From: Tricholoma matsutake
Lineage: Eukaryota; Basidiomycota; Agaricomycetes; Agaricales; Tricholomataceae
NCBI GenBank assembly: GCA_026075535.2
Contig: AP026545.1
Coordinates: 5,022,001 to 5,086,000 of the forward strand
Direction: 5' to 3'
Length of the DNA stretch: 64,000 nt
The position numbers and the translations under genes are program-made. Below the pieces are notes generated by a model. The model was not told the origin of the DNA. It worked only from the letters and a program-made list of their open reading frames with translations, and searched no databases. Positions 47,101 to 58,600 of this stretch are shown piece by piece; position 1 is the first letter of the stretch; each line of letters begins with the position of its first letter.

Positions 47101-48390
47101 TCTCAAAGTCATCACCTTTCTTGCTCAAGACCGTTCCCAAACCACCAGTAAATCCGAGAGACCATTCGGTTCTAGAGAGTATCTACACTCAGATGCTGGA
47201 GTCCAGGTTCATTAACACCTCGCCCCTTGCGTTATTGGCAAATTCCCTGGGAGTGTATTTCAAAGGTAGTCGTTATCATGATGCTTAATTGTATGCAGCA
47301 GTTCAAGGTTATTCAATTTCCAGATGTCCGGACACACCCTCCCCTTCAACATGCTTTCCCTCCCAAACCCAGAAACCCACCCAGTCACCTTGATATGGAA
47401 TATTATTCGGATGGCGCCTCGGACTCTGATGATGCCCGGAATGCAATTTTTCCTAGGCCCCGATCCAACAAAACCCAGAGAGCGCCTCATTCCTCTTCTG
47501 CTCGCAGTGAAGAATCAGAACCCATTTCTGAGGAAAATAGCTTTTCCAATGTACGGGGCCTTCTACAACGCGGCTCACAGTACATAACGTTGGACGACAC
47601 ACAAATTTCTTCCATTTCACCGTCAACTAAAATCACTCTCCGTAGCATTACATCCGCGCAAACTGGCAAAGCACGAAGAGGGTCCCATTTACCGAACATG
47701 ACTATGAATTTCGACCTGAAATCTCTCAATCTGCATCTTGCATTACGTGCTGCTGAGATACTTGCATGTTCAGAGTCGATGTGGGAATGGATTTTGGAGC
47801 ATCAAAGAGCGGCCGTGGCTCATAGGGCCAGCAAATCCGGTATCAGGACTGTAAATTCAGGGTCTGTGGACCCATCGCAGAAATCCTTGTCTTCTCTCTC
47901 CAGCAACAGGAATTTGTCTGAGTCCGTCAGGAATAATATCCTAGAGCTTACCCGAGAAGACTTTAACGGACTTTTGAGCAATTTCGAATTGTGAGTTCTA
48001 GCCGTAGTTCCGGTTCTTCACCGTTCTCAATCTATCCGAAGGGACATGCGAGACACGTATTCTCTCGGCAGCGCACTAGAGGACAGATTTTTGTGGTCTA
48101 TCATGGCCTCGGCACCATCTGCGGAACGTAAAATATTTGAAACGGCGTGCGAGAAGTGGGATAAATGGGAGTATGAACACTTCAACGCGCCATCGTCGCG
48201 TCCTTCCCGGCCAAATCGACGTCGACCCACGACTGCAGATACTTCGCGGTCAGCGCCACAGGAGACGAAAAATTATAATCGTGAAAACGATATCATGAAA
48301 AGGCTTTCAGTTTCCAGTGGCTCGGCGCAACTGCCGCAAGCTCACCGATTGAGCCGAGCGACGCGGGTGTTTGTCGCCTGGAAAGCTTGA
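44183..48390 (+). CDS. SAM-dependent methyltransferase with long disordered flanks
   Basis: A large multi-exon gene from ATG 44183. The N-terminal ~250 residues are Ser/Pro-rich and contain three spaced copies of a TGPxEEVTPWELYPV motif (44650-44850). Then come basic disordered segments and a Rossmann methyltransferase core assembled over short exons: DVWETIFCQNLCESLTWHVF, glycine-rich GTGTWILNSARSW, DIVPLHPDLQQ, TWVQTN, LPFPNEEFDFV, IALGVPEDK and WDFLLEEISRVMKPGGAFE, followed by MHEEDLFFPG. These match motifs I to post-III of class I methyltransferases. A further 400 residues of disordered sequence end with an alpha-helical region, SMWEWILEHQR and DRFLWSIM. Substrate unknown; it may be a fungal LaeA-like protein or lipid/protein methyltransferase. 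Confidence 0.7.
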
Positions 48391-48980
48391 TTACTCCCTG
48401 CGATTGCTTTTGCGCGTCTGGGACATAGTTATGTCTTGTTCACTACATTCTGAAAACTTCAGAAGACGATTCCCGTGACACAATGTGTCGGATGTCGGGA
48501 AATCATGTCATTCAGAAATACCCGCAGAGCCACGGAATGGTCACCATGCTATTATTGGTCTTCGCACATTCTCTTCTCTCTCACTGTCGGCATAATCGCA
48601 TTATTTCTAGCGGTTCGGCGCTCTTTCTCAATTAGACGTTCCATCTACAACTTTGATTTGATTCATTTATTTATCTCGTCATCGGTATCTTGTAAGTTGA
48701 TCGTTGCAGATCTTATTTCTATTTATTCCTAGGAATTGCATCGAAGAGTTCTACTGTATTTTTATAGGTACTTAGACGTTTGATATGGCTCGTGGAGCTG
48801 AATCTGTTCGCACAATCAGAATGTATTGTTACATATGGAAACGGTTGCATCAAGGCGTCGAGTGTTTTGGTGAGTTCCTGATGAATAAATGGAACGCTGT
48901 ATAAATAATCCAGCTTCATAGATACAACATTGCAGCATAGATGTCCTTCAAGCTTGTAACAGAAAGTAGTGTCATCATGG
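48391..48980. other. intergenic region, no gene supported
   Basis: An 85-residue plus frame (48475-48732) has one hydrophobic segment, HILFSLTVGIIALFLAV, but no start context or homology that I recognise. The rest is AT-rich UTR-like sequence of two convergent genes. Confidence 0.4.
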
Positions 48981-50374
48981 CTAAATATTTTCGACCTGCT
49001 CTTCTGCCCATTCCCAAAGTCGTTTGCCTAACTCAGGATCTTGCGTGCCTGCGTGTGCCCGTCCCAAACGCGCCCAGGGAACGAGGTACTTCCGTGAAAA
49101 GTTGAGCATTATATCTCTCGACCAGTGCAAATGAGTCACCTTCCCGCCAAGTTTAGCACCTTCTACGGATGTCCCGGCCCACAGCGATGTCACAGCGCCT
49201 GTAGAAGCAGGGTACATAGTGAAGCCCTGATTTTTACAACATGAATGGATGGATTTAACAAGAGATGTAAGAAAAGTGGACGTACTACGAGGGAAACCAT
49301 CAATGGAACGCCCTGGTACAGGTCGGTTTTGATGTTGCCAGGGTGGACAGAAGTGGATACGATACCCTGGTCACCATACCGCCGAAAGAGCTCATTTGCA
49401 AATACTATATTTCCCTGCATGAAGAAAATTGACGACATCCGTAAGTGAAATGTTAACCACGGAATATGAAAAAGTACAGACAAATTTGCTTTGGCCGTAC
49501 AGGAGGGACCTTACGGAAGGTCTTCTCCTCGCTGGGCCATCTTTGAACGTATTGAAGTCCAGATTGCTAGCCATTATATGACCGACAGAGGAAACATTAA
49601 CGACGCGGGATTTGCCGTCAGGACTGGATTTGGCGCCCGAGAGAAGGAGCGGCATGAGCAGCTTGGTGAGATAGAAATGGCCTACGGAAGTGAATTAAGA
49701 ATATCCGAAGACGTAAAGACCGAACGCTACCTAGTACATTCGTTCCGAACTGGAGGTCATATCCCTGCGCTGTCACCTTTTCTATGGGCGGGAGCATGAC
49801 ACCCCTGTGAGAATGGTGAATTAGACAAAATTAAGCTGGAGACAGGGAACGAACGCATTGTTGAACAAAATGTGAAGCTCCTTTTCTTTGCTGTGAAGAT
49901 CGGGTTGTTGTTTGAAAATCCTATCGACCAGCTTCATAGTACCTTTACCTTTCAAATTCTTTAGCAGCCGCTTTCACGGACAGCAGGTCCGCTAAATCCA
50001 ACTTGAGAAAGAAGGATTCCTTTCCGGTCTGATCTTCGAGATCTTTGATAGCTAAGTCGGCCTTACTCTGGTCTCGGGCGGCAATGTAGACCTTTGCATT
50101 GTGAGAAAGGAGTGCCTATGCAACGATATTCAATTGAAACATGGATAGGGATCTTGCGTAGAGAATCAATACCTTGGCAGTCTCTTTCCCTATACCTGAC
50201 AGGATTATGTTAGCACGACCGATCGACGAGCCTCGCAATCATGAAGGACAACGCACCTGTATTTGCCCCTGTAACAATGACCACCTTGCCCGTCAAGTCA
50301 GGGATATCATTCACTGTATAGGTACATTTCGGAGGAAATAAATGCTGATACACTGATGAAAACGCGAGACCCAT
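48981..50374 (-). CDS. short-chain dehydrogenase/reductase (retinol dehydrogenase/WWOX-like)
   Basis: About seven exons from ATG 50374 ([20 protein letters not shown]) to the stop at 48981. The NAD(P)-binding motif [13 protein letters not shown] is split by a GT-AG intron after TGANT. Later segments are [20 protein letters not shown], then [13 protein letters not shown], then [14 protein letters not shown] (NNAG motif), then VVNVSSVGH and the catalytic YxxxK in LLYGQSKF. The C-terminal half continues [20 protein letters not shown] and GNIKTDL, and ends [12 protein letters not shown]. The arrangement is that of fungal retinol-dehydrogenase-like SDRs acting on small carbonyl substrates; the actual substrate is not predictable. 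The serine of the catalytic tetrad is in NVSS. Confidence 0.88.
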
Positions 50375-51135
50375 TATAAGGATACTTCACAGCTCCCGCA
50401 CACCACCCTGCTATGCAAGGAGAATTGACAGTACTTAGTAGATGCAAAAGTTGAGCTTTAAAGCAGAGCCTGAGGGGGATGGATTCTAGAGCGTATTTAC
50501 CCAGGGCTCTTTCGGCCAATAGAGCGCTTCAGCAACCTGCTCCACATCGACTTGTCATCATATGCGTGTGACCCCGTGATTGCTGAATGGATTAATATCG
50601 ATTATTCTCTCAGCTTTCTTGAATCGCGTATACAGGTTACACGGTCTCTGTGAATGCTTTACGAAGGCAGGCCAAGTAGGTGAATGAGTTTCGAAGTTGT
50701 TGTTGAGGAACACGTTGGTAACCTGGCTCGTTCAGTAAGTTTGACCGAAATTTGCTCATGAACGACGAAAAAACAAGGTTTGACAGGGCTGCTGAAGTGC
50801 TAGCGCTCTAATCAACGTGTTGCGATCATAGAAAGATTCCATGGGAAAAATGTTGCAGATATGCTCCATCAACCTTGTTCCCATCATTAAATGGTCTGAG
50901 CCTGTCTGAGCGCAATCATTAATTTAATTATTAGCCGCGTTCGTCTTTCATCTAGCCGAAGTCATGTGAAGAGGAACGACTCACAATGACTGGCTTCCAC
51001 GCGAGCGCAAGCGCAGGGCCGTCATCGCGCACATCACGTTGGCCGCCGCTTCGTCTCCGAAGATAGGTTGCGGCTACACAACGGAGAGGTGCCGAAAAGT
51101 TGGCGGTAGGTAGCGGTTTCGAATAGGGACTAACG
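50375..51135. other. intergenic region between host genes and transposon block
   Basis: No protein-like frame or RNA gene is recognised. It holds the promoter of the dehydrogenase gene, and CpG is still common here. The transposon-like sequence starts soon after 51130. Confidence 0.4.
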
Positions 51136-51230
51136 TGGATACATCTGGATACATCTGGATATGCAACTATGGATACAGATACAGTATGGATACAGATACA
51201 ACTATATATGGATAAACTGCGGATATCCAT
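51136..51230. repeat. cluster of GGATACA/GGATA direct repeats
   Basis: GGATACATCT occurs twice, GGATACAGATACA twice, and GGATATGC, GGATAAACTG and GGATATCC add further copies within 95 bp. Such short subterminal repeats are common near hAT ends, and this cluster lies at the outer edge of the hAT-related block. I infer a possible 3' end of the large hAT element, but no inverted partner is visible in the window. Confidence 0.4.
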
Positions 51231-51256
51231 ACTTAAAAAATGAAATTGCTTTTGGG

Positions 51257-52559
51257 TAGTGTTTAAAAGTCCGGTCCGGTCCGGTTTTTTTGACGACAAC
51301 AGGGGCAGGGGCAACCGTGGACCGGACCGGTTGCTTACATGCTCAACATCAAGGCTGGTGTAAACCGGTCCTACTCGGTTGCCTCACGGTTGCCAAACCG
51401 GTTTAAAACCGGTCCATACTTAGACTGGTCCTGACCAGTTCACAACCGGTCAGGACCGACTATTTGTACACTAATATACATGTCTCGAAGTAATATATTT
51501 TGAAAACTAGTAGTAGTAATATAAGTAAACACTACAGACAAAACCATAAATGAATGGCTAGACCATGTGGCTAGTGCTTTGGGGGGTGTATCTATATCAT
51601 ATATGTAGTGTCTAATCCAAGTTTAACAAAAGGATACATTGAACCATTATTGAATTACAGTTCTACAGAGTTTTCAGAGGAATGAGGAGGAAGGGTTGCT
51701 TACCATAGATGAATGGTTGTACCGTTTGACTAGTGCTTTAGGGAGCACATATATATAATATATATTGTATTTAATCCAAGTTTACGAAAGGATCGGTTGA
51801 GCCGTTATTGAGTTACAGTGCTACAGAGTTTTCAGAGGAATGAGGAGGAAGGGTTGCTTACCATAAATGAATGACTGTACCGTTCAACTAGTGCTTTGGG
51901 GAGCATATATATATGCTATATATAGTGTCTAATCCAGCTTTACAAAAGGATGCATTCAGTCATTATTGAATTATAGTCCGACGGAGTTTTGAGAGGAATA
52001 AGGAGGAAGGGTTGCTTACCATAGATGAATGGTTGCATTGTTTGACTAGTGCTTTTGGGAGCATATATATATAATATATATGGTACTTAATCCAAGTTTA
52101 CGAAAGGATCGGTTAAGCCGTTATTGAATTACAGTGCTATGGAGTTTTCAGATGAATGAGGAGGAAGGGTCTTTACCATGAATGAACCACTGCACCATTG
52201 AACTAGTGCATTTGGGTGGATGTAGATATACTCTATACAGTGTGGAATCCTGGTTTATGGACATAGCTGTTAAGGCATTACAATCCTACAATAACTTATT
52301 TAGTCAGTGCCAGCACACAGATTACTTGTATCACATGTAATCAATTGATCACTTGCCTTAGCAACACATCAAATTATGATCAAAGACCAGTTGGAACTGG
52401 TCTTTACCCGGTCCATAATTATTTGAAAAACTATGCAACTGGCAAGTGGACCAGTCCACAACCGCTGCTGCAGAACCTGCAAGACAGACCGGACCACGGT
52501 TGGGTCTGGTTCGGTTGCCAGTTTTTTTTCGGTCCATGCAACTGGACTTTCAAACACTA
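51257..52559. mobile_element. non-autonomous hAT element, copy 1 (1,303 bp)
   Basis: The ends are TAGTGTTTAAAAGTCC and GGACTTTCAAACACTA, near-perfect inverted repeats. The element is flanked by a perfect 8-bp duplication, CTTTTGGG (51249-51256 and 52560-52567). The outer ~200 bp on each side are crowded with CCGGT/ACCGG motifs and the centre holds 158-bp tandem repeats. There is no coding capacity. It is nearly collinear with copy 2 at 57594-58905. Confidence 0.92.
51540..52200. repeat. 158-bp tandem repeat, about four units
   Basis: The anchor TTGCTTACCAT recurs at about 51696, 51854 and 52012, with a two-base-shorter version near 52169, giving a 158-bp period. A partial first unit begins near 51540. 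Each unit contains GAGGAATGAGGAGGAAGGG, TGCTTTNGGGAGCA and an AT palindrome such as ATATATATAATATATAT. The same array is present in copy 2 (about 57890-58520). Confidence 0.85.
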
Positions 52560-52687
52560 CTTTTGGGTGACTGATTTGGCTTCCTACTGTTCTTAGATTC
52601 ACATATTCATAACTCTTCTTTACTACTTCTGCAAAAGCTTTCAGGGTAATACCTGTTGACAACATTTGTAACATAATCAAAAACATT

Positions 52688-55600
52688 TCAAAGTTCCTCT
52701 TCCAATTCAATCCCTATATTCTCCTCCTCACACTCCTCTCCCATTTCAGACTTGACTATCCCTACCATCTTGTCAAACCCAGCATACAGTGGTGATTGGG
52801 CCCAAGATCCCACAGCCATTTGTGCTCTAAAGGTCTGTGAGTTCATGTTATGCTGTAGGTGTGGAGACATCCACTTGAAAATGCCTGTTCAGCATCAACT
52901 GAGGAAGCTAAAACCCATGTGAGGGCCTGAATACCTCATACAATAATGTACACTCACCTGGCACAGAGCAAAAGTCTGAGCCCATTTTTGCCAGGCATGG
53001 ATGACATGCACTCACTTGGTGCCAATATTGCATGTAACCACCAGCCTCTGCAATTGCATCAGATGCAAGAACTGGATCTGAAAGATATGTTGTGATGTCA
53101 TCAGAAGGTCCACGTGTTGATTGAGTAGCTGACTTCTTGACCCATTTATTCTTTGGCTAGCAAACAATTAGTAAGTAGCAATTTATATGACAGTAGTAAA
53201 AATACCGCTAGAGCTGATTCTTCATGAGCATCAGACGACTCAGCTGGGGCATATGACTCCTTAAAGCAATTGACAACCAATTTTTTGATGTCTCTGATTT
53301 GAGCTGAAGTGCGACCATGATCTTTGAACCACTTTAACTTCTGGTCAGGACACATGACTAAAATAAAACAAAAAATAAGCAAAATTCTCAGCAGAAATTG
53401 GGTAACAGCCAACCAATTGCAATTTGATATAGCTCACAATCAGCTGATAAGAGCGAGTATTTATGTGTGAGAAGCAGTGCTGCCTGTGCTGCCACCCAGA
53501 CAACATTGGGAAGCTCATCATCTTCATCATCACAAACAGCCTGCAGAGAGTCTCCAATATCCTCCAAGATGGGCACTGCATCCACAATCAATGGTACTTC
53601 TGATGTTGAAAAAAGTTTAGTAGCATCTTCAAAAATCTGTAACCATGAGACTGTCAATTTTAATATGGGATAGATATCAGAAATTAAAAACCTTCAAAAT
53701 TAATGTAAGATCCTCGGCTAGTTTCCATTGTGAATCAGTCAACCGGTATGCCTGTAACTTGTTTGCTGCCACTCCAGTAAGAGACTGGACAATACTTTTG
53801 AAATGAATATGTGCTTTTAAGCAATCAAAGTCAGAGTTCCATTGTGTGGGAACATGTTGGGTCAACATTTTCATGCTGCCTTCCAGCTCAGTGTCCTCCT
53901 GAACAAGTCTATCAAACTTCTCATGCAGAGTAGAAGAATCATGCACCTGGCGAGCAAGTCCAGCAACCTATTGAGCAGTTAGCTATCATAAATTGAAGTT
54001 ACTGAAGACTTACACATGGAAAAATTTGTAATGCCATCTGCTCTTCATCTTTCTCAATAACAACCCCTTGTTCTGCCATCATCCAGATTGCTGTTCCATG
54101 AAGTGAACCAACAACCAAGTCATCATGCACACCATGGCCATCATCCTCCAACTCCATTGCAGCTGTATCAATTGCCTCCTCCTCAATTGCCAGATTTTCT
54201 TCACCCAGCAGCTCATCTTCACCTTCCTCAAGCACAACTTCTTCCTCAAAATGGACCACATCCAAAGGAATATTATGACCCTGAGCATATTGAGGTACTG
54301 CACCTGCTGCAACCTTGATGGCCTTTTTCTTCTTGGGCTGTTTGAAAAAAAAGGAAATGAATATCTGCAATTATAATATCATATTAGCTAATCAGTAATA
54401 TAAATAACAGAGTTTGTACCTTTGCAATTAAGTTGATAATATGGGCAAAGCATTGTCCACGAGATGCCATGCCACGAAATGAAGGTATCAGCCTTGCAAG
54501 ATATTTTGCCAAACCATCACAATTGCTTGCATTATCCATGCATAATGCATGAAGCTACAATAATTGTTATATATAGTTGACAAAGAGAATAGCTCTTACT
54601 AGTTTGTCAAGCCCAAACCGCTCAAGACATTCTGCTACAATCTTTGCCAGATAATCTCCACTATGTTTAGATGTGGGTCTACAGATAAATATTTTGGCAA
54701 TAACACAGAAAAACCAATCTTGCCCAATGAAGTCCAAAATTGCTTTGTGGACCAATCCATTTTCATACCAGACAACTACCAGACCAAGATATGAAGCCAC
54801 GATTGGTGCTGTCCATCCATCAAGAACCAGATGAATGGTGCCATTCTGAGCCTATTTATGGATATAATTAAACAGTAGGGGACGCTCCTTGATCTCGTAC
54901 TGCCACCATATCGACTTCTCCCATGGTTCATAGAACCAAAGGAGAAGAGAAGGGGGCTGCATTGAGGAATAGAATAGCATCTATACACATCATACAGTAT
55001 CCACTCACTGTACATACCAATATGTCTCAACCTGCATCCACAACCCCACAAACGAGACAAAAAACAAATGCAACAATAATGAAAAAAACACAAAAAGAGC
55101 TTGAAAACGCGGAGGGCATGGCCACCGACGTAAGGACGAAGGAGCAAGCCGTTAATTTCCTAACATCAAAGGACTATTTGATTCAGGGTAACTCTGTTGA
55201 TCTACCTACACTATCTTACGTACTTTTACAGCTCGCGAGTGTGGCGTCTAGAGGGCCGAAAGCCTTGACTGATGGGATTAGGGTGGTCGCATTTCTTATG
55301 ACCGATGCGAACAGACAACAAACTGCAGATGCAATCACGACATCAGTCAAGAGCCAGCTGAACGAATACATGGAATCCTTCACTGCCAACGTTGAAACAA
55401 TGCGGGACGCAGTGGAACACGTAACAGTGGCTGCAAAAGAGATTACCAGCAAAATGGATGACTTCAAGGATGAGTTCAAAGAAACAGCAGAGCAGCTAAC
55501 GCAAGCAACACAAGATTTCACAGAGAGAACCACGGAGAATCTAGCAACGACAACAGCAACACCACACCACACCCACCAAGTTGAAACATATGCATCTGCT

Positions 55601-58600
55601 GTGCAACAACAGATCCCCACGGCACATGCATCTGCAATATCAAGGGGAGACATTACCGATAAGCAAATTTTAATACAAAAGGATAAAGACGCCACTGACA
55701 ATGCTCTTGAACCCCTCTCAGAGAAAGACTTAGTAGTAAAAGCTAACACCACCTTAGATCTTATGGGAATCGAAGCGGACGACAAACCCATGGGGACAGC
55801 TTTTGTGGGAGCGAGGAAACTATGAAACGGGAGCGTATTATACCAACTAAGCACCAAGGAGGCCGCGAGCTGGCTGAAACAAGACGAAGTATGAAAATCC
55901 TTCATGGCAAACTACGGCGGCACGTCTAATATGTGCAACAAATTATACTATGTCATCGCAGAGTTCGTTCCCACCACATTTGAAACAAATTCCAGCTATG
56001 TGCACGCAAGAGTGGAGGAAGACAGTGGACTCTACTCCAACACCATAGCGTACTCGAAATACATCAAGCCAGCACACCTACACACCAGTAACCAAAAGGT
56101 GGCTCACGTAGTATATGGCTTCAACAGTTGGAACGGAGCCAACCTAGCAATCGAATGGGGCATGTTCATCGAAGGGAAACACATAAACATATGTAAAATG
56201 CTAACTGAACCATGAAGATGCTTGAAGTGCCAAAAATTCGGCCATTATGTACCGGATTGTAAGGCAACACACAACATATGCGCATGCTGCGGTGAGCAGC
56301 ACCGAACCTCACAGTGCACAATCATGGACACGACAAACTTCTGTTGCACTAACTGCACAGGAACAGGAGCTAAAGGACACGGAGCAGCAGACAGGAACTG
56401 CCCAGCATTCAAGGCAGAGAAGGAAAAGATCCAAAAGCAAATCCCAGAGAATAAGTACAAGTATTTCCCAACTGAACTCCCACGTACATGGCAACTACTG
56501 AACGAGCTGGACACATACACAGACTCCCAACAACAGCAATACAACCCAAATGCGAACTGGTATACACCTACCGGGGACCCAAGAAACCAACAGCGCTTCA
56601 GGGACGACTGGCAAGAAGTACAACGACAATGCGGCAGACCCCCACCCACGCAGTACCAGCAAACTGACAACGGATGGCCAGTCAAGCCAATGCAAACAAC
56701 ACTAGATAACTACATCGACAGCGCCCGTCCAACCGATCAGTCAAATGGACCCAGACAACAAAACCTGCCACATCAGAACATATCGTGGGCAGACCAAGTC
56801 ATAAATGGCCAAGATGCAGAGCTACCACCAACAAATAGGGAACGAACACCTCTTGACTATGTCTGAAGACCAGGAACATGAACAAACCCAACGACCGCTA
56901 CAAATATGGCAGCAAAACATCAATAAATCCCTGCTAAGCCAACTCGATTTACTACAAAGCCTGAAATGAAACATGTACGACGTATGTGTGATACAAGAAC
57001 CCTATATCGACTTTCAAGGTAATACACGTGCAAACCATAACTGGATGACAATATACCCCAACACACATAAGACACACCCCGATAGTACAAGGTCCATCAT
57101 ACTCATTAATACTAACCTTATAACAGACGCATGGAAACAAATTGATTTCGATCACCCCAACATAACTGCAATAGAAATAACAGGACAATTTGGTACACTA
57201 CAAATTATTAATATATACAATGATGGGAAAAACAATAATGCACTGACACACTTATCCACATTTATGCAGATCGAGAATGACAGCGACATGCAATGGGACC
57301 CCTGCATACCATATGGTTGGGGGACTTCAACCACCACCATCCTTTATGGGATGAACCCCATAATGCTCATCTTTTCACAACAGAAAACCTCGAGCTAGCA
57401 CAACCACTGCTGAACATGCTAGGACGACACAATATGAAGATGGCCTTACCCCCATTAATACCGATGCTACGATCACACAGCACCGGCAACCACACAAGAA
57501 TCGACAACATCTTCTGTATGGAAGAGCTCATGGATACAATCATAAAGTGCAACACCGAAGACTCAACAAGGCCAATAAAGATGGACCACTACCTAGTGTT
57601 TAAAAGTCCAGTCCGGTCCGGTTTTTTTGACGACAACAGGGGCAACCGTGGACCGGACCGGTTGCTTACATGCTCAACATCAAGGCAACTGAGGACCGGA
57701 CTGGTGTAAACCGGTCCTACTCGGTTGCCTCATGTTTGCCAAACTGGTTTAAAACCAGTCCATACTTAGACTGGTCCTGACCAGTTCACAACCGGTCAGG
57801 ACCGACTATTTGTACACTAATATACATGTCTCGAAGTAATATATTTTGAAAACTAGTAGTAGTAATATAAGTAAACACTACAGACAAAACCATAAATGAA
57901 TGGCTAGACCATGTGGCTAGTGCTTTGGGGGGTGTATCTATATCATATATGTAGTGTCTAATCCAAGTTTAACAAAAGGATACATTGAACCATTATTGAA
58001 TTACAGCTCTACAGAGTTTTCAGAGGAATGAGGAGGAAGGGTTGCTTACCATAGATGAATGGTTGTACCGTTTGACTAGTGCTTTAGGGAGCACATATAT
58101 ATAATATATATTGTATTTAATCCAAGTTTATGAAAGGATCGGTTGAGCCATTATTGAGTTACAGTGTTACGGAGTTTTCAGAGGAATGAGGAGGAAGGAT
58201 TGCTTACCATAAATGAATGACTGTACCGTTCAACTAGTGCTTTGGGGAGCATATATATATGCTATATATAGTGTCTAATCCAGCTTTATGAAAGGATGCA
58301 TTCAGTCATTATTGAATTATAGTCCGACGGAGTTTTGAGAGGAATAAGGAGGAAGGGTTGCTTACCATAGATGAATGGTTGCATTGTTTGACTAGTGCTT
58401 TTGGGAGCATATATATATAATATATATGGTACTTAATCCAAGTTTACGAAAGGATCGGTTAAGCCGTTATTGAATTACAGTGCTACAGAGTTTTCAGAGG
58501 AATGAGGAGGAAGGGTCTTTACCATGAATGAACCACTGCACCATTGAACTAGTGCATTTGGGTGGATGTAGATATACTCTATACAGTGTGGAATCCTGGT

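Noticed and set aside
51136..52200. CRISPR-like array in the 158-bp repeats
   Set aside because: Whole 158-bp units are repeated, with no short repeat/unique spacer alternation, inside a eukaryotic transposon.
54923..55905. Long minus-strand open frames over LINE ORF1
   Set aside because: They are antisense shadows of the ORF1 coding frame, serine/valine-rich without any domain.
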